64,000 nucleotides of DNA from Erysipelotrichaceae bacterium (GTDB taxonomy: Bacteria > Bacillota_I > Bacilli_A > Erysipelotrichales > Erysipelotrichaceae): NCBI GenBank assembly GCA_015058875.1, contig SVBN01000003.1:26343-90342 (forward strand). Direction: 5' to 3'. The first letter of the stretch is position 1; every line of letters begins with the position of its first letter. The translations under genes and the position numbers were made by a program. Of the stretch, positions 24,418 through 33,535 are shown piece by piece. The notes below the pieces were generated by a model, which was given only the letters and a program-made list of their open reading frames with translations, had not been told where the DNA came from and ran no database searches.

Positions 24418-26199
24418 TCACAGTGTCTTTGCCGGACCGTGCCAGGTAAAGCTCATCATTGTCAGATCATCGAACTGCTCGGTTCCGTCCGTGAAGACGT
24501 CAACCGCCTTCTGCATGCAGGAAAGCATTTCCTCATCCGTCGCATCCGGATTGCTGTTGAGCACATCAAGAATCCGGGCAGTTCCGAATTTTTCAAACTT
24601 TCCGTTCATTGCCTCGTCCAGACCGTCGGTATAGACAAACACTCTGGATCCGGGCTGCAGCTGCAGCGTGTACTCTATGTACTTCATATCTCTCAGACCG
24701 CCGACAACAAAACCGTGTCTGTCTTTCAGCAGTTCAAATGTATCTTCATATCTGACCATCGGATATTCATGGCCGGCATTGGCCGCGGTCAGTTTCCCGG
24801 TTGATATTTCAAGCACACCCATCCAGATGCTGATAAACATTTCCTCGGGATTGTGATCACAGATCTGATTATTGATGAATTCCAATACGGTTCCGGGACT
24901 GAGTTTGTCCGTCGCCGCATTATGAATCAGAATCATGGAGGTCATCATAAACAATGCGGCCGGTACGCCCTTTCCGGAAACATCCGCAATCAGAAGGGCC
25001 AGATGATCATCGTCGAGCATAAAGAAATCATAGAAATCCCCGCCCACTTCCTTGGCCGGATCCATGCTGGCAAAAATATCGAATTCCTTTCTTTCCGGGA
25101 ACGGCGGAAAAGCATTCGGCAGTGAGTTTGTCTGGATGCGTGCAGCCATGTTCATCTCGGCCGCCAGATGCTCACGCTCCGCCGTGATCTTTTCTATATG
25201 GCTGACATGCTCATCGATTTCACTTGTCATATTGATGACATCTTCCGCCAGCTGGCCGATTTCATTTCTGACTTCCAGCTGTGAGAGATTCTTCCGGACC
25301 GTCTCCCCGTCCTTCTCCTGCATATAATAACGGATGTTCTGCTCAACGCTGTTCAGCGGCTGCAGCACCAGCAGGAAAATCATTGCCAGACAGATGCCCA
25401 GCAGGGCGATCTGCTGTCCGACGGAGTACACCGTTCCCTTCATGGTCTGCGTACTCACATCGGCTTTGATATCGGAAAGATTATATGTCATGCCGATCAG
25501 AACCTGATGGCCGTCAACCGTACCAAGCCGGGAATAATAATCCACATACGCCCCGGCATCCGCAAGATGCTCATCATTTTCACAGGCATTCTTCATTGCC
25601 TCCTGCTGGCTTGCTGAGACAGAAACCGTTTTGCCGAGCGGATAAACCTCTTCATATTCCGTACCTCTGATTGCTCCGGGATCTGCCCCGCTGAACAGGA
25701 AGAACTGCTGATCATAGGGCTCTTCCGTCAGCACGCAGAAAAGATAGTCCACATCATGCGCCTGCTTGATTTCATTCACCCGGGTAATCAGCCAGGAATA
25801 AGCAGCTTCCGCATACAGCTTCTGATCTTCCGCAGGCAGAGCATCAATCTCCTCTGCTGAGGCATATCTGACCTGCAGGTCCGGGTGTCTCTGCGCAAGC
25901 AGACTGTCCTTTTCCCTTGTCACAGTCGATGTTCGGTAATCGGTATCATATTCGATGTCCATCTCATCGCAGTGCTCATACCAGTAACGGATCAGCCATT
26001 CTTCCGCCGGATATTCCTCCAGCGCCATTGTTACTTCTCCGGCAGTTTCCGACGCAGCCATTTCCACCTGTTTCTGCACATTCCGGTCAGACATTTCATG
26101 CTGTGTGAAATATGTGGCGACGCCCATAAACATGACCGCGAACACGCTTAAAACAGCCACCTGCTGAATGATACCTGTTTTCGCTTTTTCTTTTTTCAT
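24418..26199 (-). CDS. Membrane sensor with SpoIIE/PP2C-type phosphatase domain
   Basis: This 593-residue protein has a transmembrane segment at about 12-32 and a large extracytoplasmic sensor region of about 230 residues. A second membrane segment lies at about 270-290, followed by a HAMP-like linker and coiled coil (EHVSHIEKITAEREHLAAEMNMAARIQ). The C-terminal PP2C-type phosphatase domain has the metal-binding motifs AKEVGGDFYDFF, LLIADVSGKGVPAALFM, NAGHEYPM and FVYTDGLDEAMN. Relatives such as RsbU dephosphorylate anti-anti-sigma factors to start a stress or developmental response. No sigma factor, anti-sigma or STAS gene is in the window, so its partner is elsewhere. Confidence 0.9.
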   Translation of the reverse strand: MKKEKAKTGIIQQVAVLSVFAVMFMGVATYFTQHEMSDRNVQKQVEMAASETAGEVTMALEEYPAEEWLIRYWYEHCDEMDIEYDTDYRTSTVTREKDSLLAQRHPDLQVRYASAEEIDALPAEDQKLYAEAAYSWLITRVNEIKQAHDVDYLFCVLTEEPYDQQFFLFSGADPGAIRGTEYEEVYPLGKTVSVSASQQEAMKNACENDEHLADAGAYVDYYSRLGTVDGHQVLIGMTYNLSDIKADVSTQTMKGTVYSVGQQIALLGICLAMIFLLVLQPLNSVEQNIRYYMQEKDGETVRKNLSQLEVRNEIGQLAEDVINMTSEIDEHVSHIEKITAEREHLAAEMNMAARIQTNSLPNAFPPFPERKEFDIFASMDPAKEVGGDFYDFFMLDDDHLALLIADVSGKGVPAALFMMTSMILIHNAATDKLSPGTVLEFINNQICDHNPEEMFISIWMGVLEISTGKLTAANAGHEYPMVRYEDTFELLKDRHGFVVGGLRDMKYIEYTLQLQPGSRVFVYTDGLDEAMNGKFEKFGTARILDVLNSNPDATDEEMLSCMQKAVDVFTDGTEQFDDLTMMSFTWHGPAKTL

Positions 26200-26259
26200 A
26201 CTTCTTTTCCTATTATATGCGGTCTCTGCAAATCATATCCGAAACAATCCGGATTTCCG

Positions 26260-26293
26260 AAAAAAAACTGCAGTTTTGCATGAAAACCGCAGT
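26260..26293 (-). terminator. Terminator after the PreP-like peptidase gene
   Basis: An 11-bp stem with one mismatch (26283-26293 with 26267-26277) and a 5-nt loop is followed by an eight-base U-run on the minus-strand transcript. Confidence 0.88.
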
Positions 26294-26302
26294 CTCTCAA
26301 TA

Positions 26303-29191
26303 TCAGATACTGTAAACAGTCAGATTTTCCAGCCCGCACTGATCTACCGCTTCCTGCGGTCCGACCACGCAGACATATGCCTTCTGCATGATACTGTCCA
26401 GTGTTCCGGAAGCTCTGATCAGATCTTCGTTCGTTGTCTTCAGAAGTTCTTCCCGGATCTCATTGTTCTTTTCCGCACTCAGCCCGGTAAACATCCGGCC
26501 GTCAGACAGGCGGATTTTTGCGCCGGGAGAAAGCAGCGGATCCATCGTGTTCAGTGCACCGATTACATAGGACGTCAGATCCTGTCCGCTTTGGGCAAAT
26601 TCCCTGAGCCAGTTTCCGGAAGTACGGAATACTTCCAGCGAGCGCTTCACGTTCGGATCACGGTAGGACATGCAGGAAACCAGTCCGCTGTATGCCGGCG
26701 TGAATGATGTTCCGTATGCGCCGTTTTTCACGCGCACCTCGTTCCACAGCCAGCCGTAGGTCAGGATCTGAGAAACAGTCCTCCAGATACCGCTGAATTC
26801 ATCATCCGCGCTCTGCAGGGAAGCTGAGAGAGAAGAATAGGATACCTGGGAAGGAATGACAATCGCTTCATTGACCGTATCCAGCCGGGGATAATGGACC
26901 AGAGAGCGCTTCGCTTCGCTGTACGGAAGCTCCATAATCAGCTCTTCCACCGTCTTCCGGCTTTCCTCACCGGTATAGCTGACCGTCAGTCTGGAACGTG
27001 AGAACAGTACTTCCCGGAACAGTTCAAACTCATTGATCAGTTCCTCCGCTCTTTCATCATAATGATCCGCAAGATCATTGATAAATCTGCTGTAGGTATA
27101 TCCGCTCATCGCCTCACGGGCCGCACCGTCCGCAGTCACATGCGCAGCTGTGCGCATCGCCGCCAGCGCCTGTCCGTTGGCAATCATTGCCTGGCGCATA
27201 TATTCCTGTTCCTGCTTCAGCAGCGGCAGGATGGTTTCCTTCTCGAATACTGTTTCCTTCAGCACTTCCAGAATCACATCCTTTGCCTTTTCCGCATTCT
27301 TTTCCAGCACGGAGCAGTGCACGTTGAATGTCGGGGTGCAGGCGCTCAGATCATCCGGCGACCGGCAGACATCGGTTGTAAAGCCGAGGGCGCCGAGATC
27401 CTTCCGGATCAGCGACTGCAGCTGCTGTACGGAATGGGATTTTGTCCGGAGACTGCGGAACATGCCGGCAAAGAATCCGAGGGCCGGCAGATCGGACAGT
27501 TTCATTCCCGCCACATTGAAATACATGTTCAGATAGACGATTCCCGTCTTCTCACGCGGATAGCTGAATACCTGGGCGCCATGGAAATCCCTGACCTGAG
27601 GCGTCAGCTCGAAAATATCCGCGTCGATATCTTCAAGTTTCAATGAAGGCAGCGTGGCTTTCTGCTCAGGCGTATCTTCCGTATCCTGCCATGCATCCAG
27701 TGCGAGATTTTCCGAAACAAGACGCTTTCTTGTTTCTGTATCCCACGCTTTTGAGATCCTCTCCAGCTTTTCCGTCTCCGCCTGCATTCTCTTTTCCGCA
27801 AGCGACGGATCAGGCACGGCAGTCACTCTGACCAGATGCTCGCTGTCCAGCAGGAAATCTTCCAGCAGATGCTCAAAGTATCCTTCTTCCAGCTTCTGAC
27901 GGAGTTCGTCAAAAACAAAGTTGCTGTTGAGGTAGGTGATCGGATCGCCGCCGTAGAGCCATGTGCTCATGGCCGAAGACGCATACATCAGTCCTGCAGG
28001 TTCCCGCGGTTCCAGATAGGAGAACTGAAGCTGGTTCAGCGAGGCAAGAATCTCTTCATGATCCAGTCCGTTCTTCACGGTTTCCCGTGCAGTATTCAGC
28101 ACGGCTTCCACAGCCTGATCCGCAGATTCCGGATCGGTATTGCGGATGACAAGGACAGCCCATGGCTGCTGGATGCCGTCGTAAAGTTCCAGTTCCGTAT
28201 CCTGTCCGAGGCCGCTGTCAATCACCGCCTTTTTGAACGGTGATTCGTTGGTTCCGACCAGAATCTGTGACAATACCTGCCATGCGGCATTCTGGACCGG
28301 ATCATCAAAGCGGCTGATGATCTTTGCCAGGGCAACATGAACCATATGTTCCTGCGGTTCATCTTCGCCGATCTCATAACTGATTGTGGAAGAACGTGCC
28401 GGAACGATTTCCTGCAGGGGAATATCCGTCTGCGGATCAATCCGGTCATATTTCGAAAGATATTCCTCATTCAGGAAAGAAAGCATTGCGTCGATATCAA
28501 TACTGCCGTCCAGATAGATATAGGAATTGGACGGATGGTAGAATCTGCGGTGGGCATTCAGAAACTGCTCATAGCTGAGATCCGTAATGTATTCCGGATC
28601 TCCTCCGGAAACATATTTATAGCAGTTATCCGGATACAGAAGACGGTTGAGTTCATTGACGATGACCGTATCCACCGAAGAGAAGGATCCCTTCATCTCA
28701 CTGTGCACAACGCCTTTGTAGGACGGCGTCCCTTCGGGATCATGGAGCTCATAATGCCATCCTTCCTGACGGAAGATATTCGGCTCCTGATAAATGCGCG
28801 GGCAGAAAACGGCATCCATATATACGGATACCAGATTCATAAAGTCCTTTTTATTTCGCGAGGAGACCGGATACATGGTCTTATCCGGATAGGTCATGGC
28901 GTTCAGGAATGTCTGCAGGCTGCTCTTCAGCAGATCGACAAACGGCTCCCGCACGGGATATTTCTGAGATCCGTTCAGCACGGAGTGTTCGAGAATATGA
29001 AAGACTCCCGTATCGTCTTCCGGCGTTGTCCGGAAAGCGATCGAGAATGTCATATTGCTGTCATCACGATCCAGCCAGGCAAGCACTGCCCCGCTCTTTT
29101 CATGTTCCATCTCGTACAGCGTCGCCGTACAGTCCGGAACCGGACGGATCCGGTTTACCCGGAATCCGTGGATGAGATCTTTTTCCTGCAT
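26303..29191 (-). CDS. M16C insulinase-family zinc peptidase (PreP-like)
   Basis: This 962-residue protein is a presequence-protease-type M16C peptidase with two homologous halves forming a closed chamber that degrades peptides. The inverted zinc motif HxxEH is at residues 65-69 (GVFHILEHSVLNG), followed by the family signature PFVDLLKSSLQTFLNAMTYP and, further on, the Glu-containing helix that gives the third ligand. Full length for the family. No signal peptide, so it acts in the cytoplasm on oligopeptides. It begins 2 bp after the flavin-binding protein gene stops, so the two are coupled. Confidence 0.93.
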   Translation of the reverse strand: MQEKDLIHGFRVNRIRPVPDCTATLYEMEHEKSGAVLAWLDRDDSNMTFSIAFRTTPEDDTGVFHILEHSVLNGSQKYPVREPFVDLLKSSLQTFLNAMTYPDKTMYPVSSRNKKDFMNLVSVYMDAVFCPRIYQEPNIFRQEGWHYELHDPEGTPSYKGVVHSEMKGSFSSVDTVIVNELNRLLYPDNCYKYVSGGDPEYITDLSYEQFLNAHRRFYHPSNSYIYLDGSIDIDAMLSFLNEEYLSKYDRIDPQTDIPLQEIVPARSSTISYEIGEDEPQEHMVHVALAKIISRFDDPVQNAAWQVLSQILVGTNESPFKKAVIDSGLGQDTELELYDGIQQPWAVLVIRNTDPESADQAVEAVLNTARETVKNGLDHEEILASLNQLQFSYLEPREPAGLMYASSAMSTWLYGGDPITYLNSNFVFDELRQKLEEGYFEHLLEDFLLDSEHLVRVTAVPDPSLAEKRMQAETEKLERISKAWDTETRKRLVSENLALDAWQDTEDTPEQKATLPSLKLEDIDADIFELTPQVRDFHGAQVFSYPREKTGIVYLNMYFNVAGMKLSDLPALGFFAGMFRSLRTKSHSVQQLQSLIRKDLGALGFTTDVCRSPDDLSACTPTFNVHCSVLEKNAEKAKDVILEVLKETVFEKETILPLLKQEQEYMRQAMIANGQALAAMRTAAHVTADGAAREAMSGYTYSRFINDLADHYDERAEELINEFELFREVLFSRSRLTVSYTGEESRKTVEELIMELPYSEAKRSLVHYPRLDTVNEAIVIPSQVSYSSLSASLQSADDEFSGIWRTVSQILTYGWLWNEVRVKNGAYGTSFTPAYSGLVSCMSYRDPNVKRSLEVFRTSGNWLREFAQSGQDLTSYVIGALNTMDPLLSPGAKIRLSDGRMFTGLSAEKNNEIREELLKTTNEDLIRASGTLDSIMQKAYVCVVGPQEAVDQCGLENLTVYSI

Positions 29192-29193
29192 GC

Positions 29194-29598
29194 TCAGAAT
29201 TCCAGTTCCTCCGGTGCAGCTGTGAAGCTGGAGATCACGGCTTTTCCGCCTTCAAAGCAGAATACCGCCGTATTGCCGTCGCCGACCGCATACATTCTCT
29301 TCAGGCTCGGATAGTCCTCCAGCATGGATGCCTGTGCTTCTTCTCTTTCATCAAGAACCAGCTTTCCACACACACGGATCCATGTGCCGTCTTTACCCAT
29401 AGCGCTGATCTCTGCCTTCGGATTTGCCAGGAGCTGCTTTGCGCAGTCTTTCTTCAGTCCGGTCTGGATATACAGCTTTCCCTCGAAAATATGCGCTGTT
29501 CCGAACGGGCGGACTCTCGGCTGATCCCCGTCAACTGTTGCCAGATAATAAGTACCTGCATCCTTCAGATACTGACATACACGTTCCAGATTGCTCAT
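29194..29598 (-). CDS. Pyridoxamine 5'-phosphate oxidase-family flavin-binding protein
   Basis: This 134-residue protein has the split-barrel FMN-binding fold. The characteristic stretches are YYLATVDGDQPRVRPFGTA, KLYIQTGLKKDCAKQLLANP and the following Gly/Trp-rich strand TWIRVCGKLVL. Small members of this family bind FMN, F420 or heme and their substrates are usually unknown. The start at 29598 (ATG) is preferred over a TTG at 29628 because GGAGG lies 11 nt upstream. It is the first gene of a two-gene operon with the PreP-like peptidase. Confidence 0.87.
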   Translation of the reverse strand: MSNLERVCQYLKDAGTYYLATVDGDQPRVRPFGTAHIFEGKLYIQTGLKKDCAKQLLANPKAEISAMGKDGTWIRVCGKLVLDEREEAQASMLEDYPSLKRMYAVGDGNTAVFCFEGGKAVISSFTAAPEELEF

Positions 29599-29685
29599 AA
29601 TTGTTTTTTCCTCCGTATTTTCACCCAATATATTAGCTTAAAATAACCGTTTTTGTTCATTGTATGCCCCGAAACATTCGTACTT

Positions 29686-30579
29686 TCATTCTTCCCGGAA
29701 TTCATGTTCCGAAACATAATTCAGAAATGCCCGCAGTCCTCCGGAAATCCACTTCCCGCGGTGATATATCATCTGTTTCCAGATATCCGTCCGGATCTCT
29801 TCAATATCAAGGCGCACAAGTTTTCCCTTCCTCACGCCCTCTTCCGTCACAAAGTCCGGCAGGAAGGAGACCGCATGTTCTTTTTCCAGCAGTCCGGCGA
29901 TCAGATCCGTCCGGCTGATTTCCAGAACCGGTTCAATGATCAGGGAACGCTCTTCCAGCACCTCATCCAGCACTCGCCGGTATCCCATTCCCTTTTCCGT
30001 CAGATAGAACGGATATTCCAGCAGATCATGCAGAGTCAGCTGCTTTTTCTCTGCCAGCAGAGAAGAAGCACAGGTCACAAAATGCGTTGTGATCCGCATT
30101 TCCTTTTCAATAATGTAATCCTTGCGGTAATTGTGGGTGTCCAGTGTCAGGATGACATCCGCTTCATTATGGTCCAGCATTCTCAGCATCGTTACCGTAT
30201 CGCCGGTGGAGAATTTCAGGGAAATGCCCGGATATGCCGCATGGAAGTCATGATAATGGCGGGTAATCATCGCTTCGCAGACAGAGTCCGGCGTCACGAC
30301 ATGCACAAAACCGCTGATCTCTCCCGGCGATTTCTGCCGTTCCTGGAATTCATCCGTCAGCCTGGTAATCTGCTGGGCGTATGCCAGAAGTTCCTTTCCC
30401 TTTTCTGTCAGGGTCAGTGTGTGGCTGATCCGCTCAAACAGCAGGCAGCCGAGTTCCTCCTCCAGCTGCCTGATCTGAAAGGAAACTGTCGATTGGGAAT
30501 AGTCCAGGACTTCCGCGGCTTTTGTAAAGCTGTTCAGCTCAGCCGCATGGACAAATGTAATCAGATTGCGGATTTCCAT
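29686..30579 (-). CDS. LysR family transcriptional regulator
   Basis: This 297-residue regulator has the N-terminal winged helix (NLITFVHAAELNSFTKAAE, LDYSQSTVSFQIRQLEEELG, LFERISHTLTLTEKG) and a C-terminal effector domain with a periplasmic-binding-protein fold. It is divergent from the tryptophanase-family lyase gene, and by the usual LysR arrangement it probably controls that gene from the shared 110-bp region, where an inverted repeat (30603-30619) is a good binding site candidate. The start at 30579 follows GGAGG by 5 nt. Confidence 0.93.
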   Translation of the reverse strand: MEIRNLITFVHAAELNSFTKAAEVLDYSQSTVSFQIRQLEEELGCLLFERISHTLTLTEKGKELLAYAQQITRLTDEFQERQKSPGEISGFVHVVTPDSVCEAMITRHYHDFHAAYPGISLKFSTGDTVTMLRMLDHNEADVILTLDTHNYRKDYIIEKEMRITTHFVTCASSLLAEKKQLTLHDLLEYPFYLTEKGMGYRRVLDEVLEERSLIIEPVLEISRTDLIAGLLEKEHAVSFLPDFVTEEGVRKGKLVRLDIEEIRTDIWKQMIYHRGKWISGGLRAFLNYVSEHEFREE

Positions 30580-30602
30580 ATGCACCTCCAGCATCGAATC
30601 TA

Positions 30603-30619
30603 TCGATGATGATCATCGA
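30603..30619. promoter_or_regulatory. Candidate LysR operator between regulator and lyase genes
   Basis: TCGATGA-TGA-TCATCGA is a 7-bp inverted repeat with a 3-bp spacer located midway between the divergent genes, 24 bp from the regulator start codon. It fits the dyad form of LysR recognition sites. Confidence 0.55.
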
Positions 30620-30689
30620 AATCATTCACTTTATTAATCTTACATGATCCTTTAGGCTTGTGTTGTACAAAATACTTCAGGAGGTCATC

Positions 30690-32135
30690 ATGCCCGAAAT
30701 CAGATTCTATAACCGGAAACCGGTACCGATGGAAATGCACAAGGTCAAGATCGTTCAGAAGCTCACGCTTCTGCCTGCACAGCAGCGCCTTGAAAAGATG
30801 CAGGAAGCCGGATTCAATACATTCATGCTGCATAACGGAGATATATTCCTGGATATGCTGACGGACTCAGGCGTAAACGCCATGAGCGACAACATGCAGG
30901 CGGCCATGCTCAGAGCCGATGACGCCTACGCCGGAAGCGAAACATTCTACCGGATGCGCGATAAGCTGGAAGAACTGACCGGTATCGGCAATCTTCTGCC
31001 TGCCCATCAGGGAAGAGCATGTGAAAACATTCTTGCCCAGTATTTTGTCAAACCGGGCAATGTGGTTGTCATGAACTATCACTTCACTACCGCCAAGGCA
31101 CATATCACAAGACTCGGCGGCAGAGTGGAAGAACTGGTAAAGGAAGAGGGCCTGATCCCGAAGAGCACACTGCCGTTCAAGGGAGATATCGATCTGGAAA
31201 AGCTGAAGGCATTCTTTGCGCAGGAAAAAGACAATACCGCCTTCATGCGGATCGAAGCCGGCACGAATCTGATCGGCGGCCAGCCCATCTCCTTCGCCAA
31301 CATGAAGGAAGCCACGGACCTTGCCAGAAAAGCCGGCGTCATCAGCGTTCTGGATGCATCCCTTCTGCAGGACAATCTGTATTTCATTAAAACCAGGGAA
31401 GAATCGATGAAGGATTTCTCCATCCGGGAAATCATGCGGAAGGTATCCGACCTGTTTGACATCATCTACTTCTCGGGAAGAAAGTTCGGCTTTGCAAGAG
31501 GCGGCGGCATCCTGGTCCGGGATGAAGCACTGTTCCATAACATGGAGGATCTTGTTCCGATGTTTGAAGGATTCCTGACCTACGGCGGCATGTCCGTCAA
31601 GGAAATGGAAGCCATGATCATCGGCTTCGATGAAACCATGGACATGGATATCATCTCCCAGGGCCCGCAGTTCATCCGCCACTGCGTTGATGAGCTGGAC
31701 GCCATGGGCGTACCGGTTATCACGCCGGCAGGCGGTCTCGGAGCGCACCTGAACGCCAGGGAAATACTCAGTCATATTCCTGCAGAACAGTACCCCGCAG
31801 GCGCACTGGCTGCCGCAATGTATCTGGCCGGCGGAATCCGCGGCATGGAACGCGGCACGCTTTCCGAAGAAAGAAATCCGGATGGGTCCGAACGGATTGC
31901 ATCGGTGGAAATGCTGAGACTGGCATTCCCGCGCCGTGTGTTCACCCTGTCGCAGACAGAATATGTCATTGACCGCGTCAAATGGCTCTTTGATCACCGT
32001 GATCTGGTCGGCGGTCTCCGGTTTGTTCACGAGCCGAAGACGCTGCGCTTCTTCACCGGCGTCCTGGAACCGGTCGGCGACTGGCCTCAGAAGCTGATTC
32101 AGGCCTATATTGCCGACTTCGGAGAAGATCAGTAA
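30690..32135 (+). CDS. Tryptophanase/tyrosine phenol-lyase family beta-eliminating lyase
   Basis: This 481-residue PLP enzyme belongs to the tryptophanase (TnaA) and tyrosine phenol-lyase family, which splits an aromatic amino acid into an aromatic leaving group, pyruvate and ammonia. Family features are the start RFYNRKPVPMEMHKVKIVQ, GDIFLDMLTDSGVNAMSD, PAHQGRACEN, FMRIEAGTNLIGGQPIS, and the PLP Lys265 in FSGRKFGFARGGG. In both characterised subfamilies the PLP Lys is followed by Asp (KKD); here it is followed by Phe-Gly, so specificity is uncertain. The start at 30690 follows AGGAGG by 5 nt. No tnaC-type leader peptide or transporter is adjacent. Control is likely by the divergent LysR protein. 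Confidence 0.82.
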   Translation: MPEIRFYNRKPVPMEMHKVKIVQKLTLLPAQQRLEKMQEAGFNTFMLHNGDIFLDMLTDSGVNAMSDNMQAAMLRADDAYAGSETFYRMRDKLEELTGIGNLLPAHQGRACENILAQYFVKPGNVVVMNYHFTTAKAHITRLGGRVEELVKEEGLIPKSTLPFKGDIDLEKLKAFFAQEKDNTAFMRIEAGTNLIGGQPISFANMKEATDLARKAGVISVLDASLLQDNLYFIKTREESMKDFSIREIMRKVSDLFDIIYFSGRKFGFARGGGILVRDEALFHNMEDLVPMFEGFLTYGGMSVKEMEAMIIGFDETMDMDIISQGPQFIRHCVDELDAMGVPVITPAGGLGAHLNAREILSHIPAEQYPAGALAAAMYLAGGIRGMERGTLSEERNPDGSERIASVEMLRLAFPRRVFTLSQTEYVIDRVKWLFDHRDLVGGLRFVHEPKTLRFFTGVLEPVGDWPQKLIQAYIADFGEDQ

Positions 32136-32140
32136 AAACG

Positions 32141-32194
32141 AAAGATTCCCGGCTTCCGGTTCACCCTCATCTCCGGAAGTCTGGGAATCTTTTT
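32141..32194. terminator. Bidirectional terminator
   Basis: A long stem of about 19 bp (32141-32159 with 32173-32192) with T-runs at both ends lies between the convergent lyase and NUDIX genes. Confidence 0.88.
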
Positions 32195-32195
32195 C

Positions 32196-32729
32196 TTATC
32201 TGTATGGTTTTGCGAGCTGCTGCGCAAAGTGGTACTCCCCGTCCAGATATCCGAGCAGGAAGGCCTTTGCCAGACTGTTTTTGCGGACCGCTTCCCTGGC
32301 TTCCTCACAGGTAAACCAGCTCCAGGAATCCACTTCCCGGTTGGGATGCGGCTTATCTCCCGGCACGGTGACCGTGAAGTTCAGCATCAGCGTATTCGAC
32401 GGTTCAAAATAATGGCTGTGATTGAAGGAAACCGAGGTAACATCCAGTCCCATCTCCTCCTTCACTTCACGTACTGCGGCATCCTCCGCATCTTCTCCTT
32501 TGTTCACATATCCTGCCACAAGGATGTATTCATTCCCGCCGTACTGTCGGATCATCAGGATATGATCTTTCGCTTCATTCATGACGATCATCGAGACAGC
32601 CGTATTGAATACCGGAAAACGGAATTCATTGCAGGAAGGGCAGTACGGAATATCTCCTTCCCCTTCCAGGAATCTTGTGATCAGTTTTGTGCCGCAGTGC
32701 ATGCAGTAATTCATTTCAGGTACTTTCAT
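32196..32729 (-). CDS. NUDIX hydrolase with N-terminal zinc ribbon
   Basis: This 177-residue protein has an N-terminal zinc ribbon (CMHCGTKL and CPSCNEF) followed by a NUDIX domain. The NUDIX box is complete: GYVNKGEDAEDAAVREVKEE, then MGL, with REVKEE binding the catalytic metal. The order zinc ribbon then NUDIX is that of NADH pyrophosphatases (NudC), but the N-terminal domain of NudC is absent, so the substrate may be another nucleotide diphosphate derivative. AGGAGG lies 4 nt before the start. It is the third gene of the M50-protease operon. Confidence 0.88.
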   Translation of the reverse strand: MKVPEMNYCMHCGTKLITRFLEGEGDIPYCPSCNEFRFPVFNTAVSMIVMNEAKDHILMIRQYGGNEYILVAGYVNKGEDAEDAAVREVKEEMGLDVTSVSFNHSHYFEPSNTLMLNFTVTVPGDKPHPNREVDSWSWFTCEEAREAVRKNSLAKAFLLGYLDGEYHFAQQLAKPYR

Positions 32730-32737
32730 GATGCCTC

Positions 32738-33535
32738 CTAATAGCTGTAATTGGATGAAGAAACATACTCCAGACCGCCTTCCGGCATATCCCTGTCTGT
32801 ACCAGCGGGAATGAATGTAAATCTCAGATCAAAGCTGCCCTGTCTCGGATAGCTGTGGTTGAGATCATTCCATGTCGTATAGACTCTGTCCAGGGAATCA
32901 TACTTATCACGCGTGGTATACATCAGCTGATTGCCGACATATTCCACGCTGAAGTTAACTCCGATTTCATGTTTTGCAATATCCACTTCACCGGTCTGCA
33001 CATAGCGTTCATCAAACTCTCTGACACTCAGCCCGTCCGGGGCGTACTGGGAATCACTGTAATGTGTCACCCCGTCGCTCCCGATCGTTTTTTCCTGCCA
33101 GTAAAGATAGTCGTAATGACAATCCCCGTATGCCTCCACAAAGTCCTGCCAGCTGTCACCGGCACTGATACCGCGGCTTGTTTCCTTTCCGTCTTCATCC
33201 CCGTACCAGATATAATCACCGTCGAAACGAAGCGAGCGCACATTCTCCAGGGGTTCCCCGTCCCGATACAGCACATACTCATCCACCGGGAGATATCCTT
33301 CTTTTTCCGTATGTTCCAGGAACAGTGTGGAATTGCGGTATCCTGCCCTGACGCCGTATCCCAGCAGCGTCACTGCCAGCAGGCTCCAGAACAGGCGCAT
33401 ATAATACTTTCTGTTTTTTGCCGGCTGCTTTGTTTCTTTCTTCACGGTCCTTTTTGCTGTATGCGGACGGGATACGGATTCCTCTTCTTCCGCAAACGCA
33501 TCAAATCTCTGTTCTTCCTGTTTCTGTGTGCTCAT
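32738..33535 (-). CDS. Single-pass membrane protein of unknown function
   Basis: I do not recognise this 265-residue protein. It has a charged cytoplasmic N-terminus of about 43 residues rich in Glu and Lys, one transmembrane segment (about 46-64, RLFWSLLAVTLLGYGV) and an extracytoplasmic domain of about 200 residues rich in Tyr, Asp and Gly. The large outer domain contains several YGD/YDYLYW motifs and no Cys pair except one Cys. It overlaps the upstream M50-like gene by 4 bp and is followed by the NUDIX gene, so it may be a partner or substrate of that protease. Confidence 0.6.
   Translation of the reverse strand: MSTQKQEEQRFDAFAEEEESVSRPHTAKRTVKKETKQPAKNRKYYMRLFWSLLAVTLLGYGVRAGYRNSTLFLEHTEKEGYLPVDEYVLYRDGEPLENVRSLRFDGDYIWYGDEDGKETSRGISAGDSWQDFVEAYGDCHYDYLYWQEKTIGSDGVTHYSDSQYAPDGLSVREFDERYVQTGEVDIAKHEIGVNFSVEYVGNQLMYTTRDKYDSLDRVYTTWNDLNHSYPRQGSFDLRFTFIPAGTDRDMPEGGLEYVSSSNYSY

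Noticed and set aside
30580..30689. tnaC-like leader peptide before the tryptophanase-family gene
   Set aside because: The 110-bp gap holds no Trp-containing short frame with a ribosome binding site; the inverted repeat suits LysR control.
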